A stretch of DNA of 40,332 bases from Actinobacteria bacterium Ga0077560 (GTDB lineage: Bacteria; Actinomycetota; Thermoleophilia; Miltoncostaeales; Miltoncostaeaceae). The notes beneath the pieces were generated by a model. The model did no database searches. It saw nothing but the letters and a program-made list of their open reading frames with translations, and was not told where the DNA came from. How positions within the stretch are numbered: the first letter of the stretch is position 1; each line of letters opens with the position of its first letter. This document shows, in pieces, positions 39,496-40,332 of the stretch. The translations under genes were made by a program, and so were the position numbers. The stretch covers positions 1-40,332 of the forward strand of contig LNFL01000146.1 in assembly GCA_001464275.1 (NCBI GenBank). The letters are read 5' to 3'.

Positions 39496-40332
39496 GTCCG
39501 CCGAGGCGGTCCGCACCGGCCACCTGGCCCGCTGCCTGTGCGGCGGCCAGCGGTTCGACCTGGCATGGACCTACGACACGCCGCCGGAAGGGGAGACCCG
39601 CTTCCCGGACCTGGACGGCCGGTACCACCGCGAGGTGTGGCGCTGCACCGCGTGCGGCCACCACCTCATCGACCCCGGCGTGGAGCTCGAGGAGCTCTAC
39701 ACCGGCGGCTACGCGGAGGCCACCTACGGCGACCGGATGCGCGAGACGTTCGAGCGCATCACCGCGCTGCCGCCCGAGAAGAGCGACAACCACGGCCGCG
39801 TGAAGCGCATCACCGCGTTCGCCGAGGAGTGGCTGTGGGTGCCGGACGCCGAGGGCCGCCGGCCCCGCGCCCTGGACGTGGGATCCGGGCTGGCCGTGTT
39901 CCCGTGGGCCCTGGCCGGCGAGGGCTGGAGCGTGACCGCGCTCGATCCGGACCCGCGACAGGCCGAGCTGGCCCGCACGCTGGCGTGCGTTCCCACCGTG
40001 TGCGCCGACTTCATGACCGCGGACGGCCTGGGGAAGTTCGACCTCATCACCCTCAACAAGGTGCTGGAGCACGTCCCCGACCCCACGATGATGCTCACCC
40101 GCACCACCTCGCTGCTGGAGGTGGGTGGGATGGTCTACATCGAGGTCCCGGACGGCGAGGCCGCCGCCGAGGACGGTCCCGGCCGGGAGGAGTTCTTCAT
40201 CGAGCACCTCCACGCGTTCAGCCTCACCTCGGTGGGGCTCATGATCGCCAGCTCCGGCCTGGCCGCGCTGCGCGTGGAGCGCCTGCGCGAGCCGTCGGGC
40301 AAGTACACGATCGTCGCGTTCTGCGGGCTGCC
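39488..40332 (+). CDS. SAM-dependent methyltransferase with zinc-ribbon domain, 3' truncated by window
   Basis: At least 281 residues, open to the window end. A cysteine ribbon is formed by C16 and C18 (RCLCGG) and C53 and C56 (WRCTACGHH). The SAM loop is ALDVGSGLAVFPWAL, then TALDPDPRQAELAR and LITLNKVLEHVPDP. It matches the style of the methyltransferases at 24852 and 33120. The GTG at 39488 overlaps the preceding gene. It is the third gene of the second amidotransferase operon. The C-terminus is outside the window. Confidence 0.87.
   Translation, partial: MAESAEAVRTGHLARCLCGGQRFDLAWTYDTPPEGETRFPDLDGRYHREVWRCTACGHHLIDPGVELEELYTGGYAEATYGDRMRETFERITALPPEKSDNHGRVKRITAFAEEWLWVPDAEGRRPRALDVGSGLAVFPWALAGEGWSVTALDPDPRQAELARTLACVPTVCADFMTADGLGKFDLITLNKVLEHVPDPTMMLTRTTSLLEVGGMVYIEVPDGEAAAEDGPGREEFFIEHLHAFSLTSVGLMIASSGLAALRVERLREPSGKYTIVAFCGL

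Noticed and set aside
1..40332. tRNA, rRNA or riboswitch genes.
   Set aside because: I saw no cloverleaf-like GGTTCGA-type T-arm sequence in a proper context and no conserved riboswitch core. A covariance-model search would be needed to exclude small RNAs.

Overview
The window is very GC-rich and comes from a flagellated, high-GC Gram-positive-type bacterium. It opens in the 3' end of a flagellin gene and contains cheW. The FN3-like domain of the first exported protein resembles those common in Thermoleophilia (Solirubrobacterales, Patulibacter-like actinobacteria). That placement is an inference from protein style only, since no rRNA or other marker gene is present.

Layout. (1) 1-266: flagellin C-terminus and a strong terminator hairpin shared with a convergent gene. 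(2) 267-3949, minus strand: an exported seven-repeat propeller-like protein and a DUF4910-type zinc aminopeptidase-like protein. (3) 4037-11575, plus strand: a tightly overlapped operon resembling a nonulosonic (sialic-acid-like) sugar pathway: SpsF-like cytidylyltransferase, Gfo/Idh/MocA dehydrogenase, DegT aminotransferase, NAD epimerase, GNAT acetyltransferase, NeuB-family synthase and an AsnB-type amidotransferase with a late frameshift. (4) 11588-22820: mostly unrelated genes: a three-gene PIN toxin module, DUF1801, SRPBCC, nitroreductase, OsmC, a TetR/DUF418 pair with a clear operator, an ABC exporter, a secreted beta-helix protein, a roughly 0.77 kb repeat element, a phosphodiesterase, a one-TM protein and cheW. 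(5) 22922-25997, minus strand: a coupled methyltransferase / sulfotransferase / methyltransferase operon. (6) 26108-29635: a GT-B-like transferase, an MFS transporter and a GNAT-type toxin-antitoxin pair. (7) 29666-36849, minus strand: a six-gene overlapping operon of HisH, a HisF-PseA/WbpG fusion, three methyltransferases and a broken AsnB-like gene. (8) 36971-40332: a secreted protein, then a plus-strand operon of a second PseA/WbpG-type amidotransferase, a small unknown protein and a methyltransferase cut by the window end.

The main result is that six sites match a flagellar sigma-28 (FliA)-like pattern, roughly GnTCAA-N15/16-GCCGA(G/T). They lie in front of the sugar operon, inside it before the aminotransferase, and before the DUF4910 gene, the methyltransferase/sulfotransferase operon, the HisH/HisF-amidotransferase operon and the second amidotransferase operon. 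They do not precede the housekeeping genes between them. In four of the six the -10 box ends 7-9 nt before the start codon, which predicts leaderless or nearly leaderless mRNAs.

The simplest reading is a flagellin-glycan regulon dispersed through the locus. One arm would make and CMP-activate a nonulosonic-type sugar. Two PP-loop amidotransferases, one fused to its own ammonia-channel HisF-like subunit, would add amidino-type groups. Methyltransferases and a sulfotransferase would decorate the glycan. Substrates and chemistry are inferred from family membership, not shown by the sequence.
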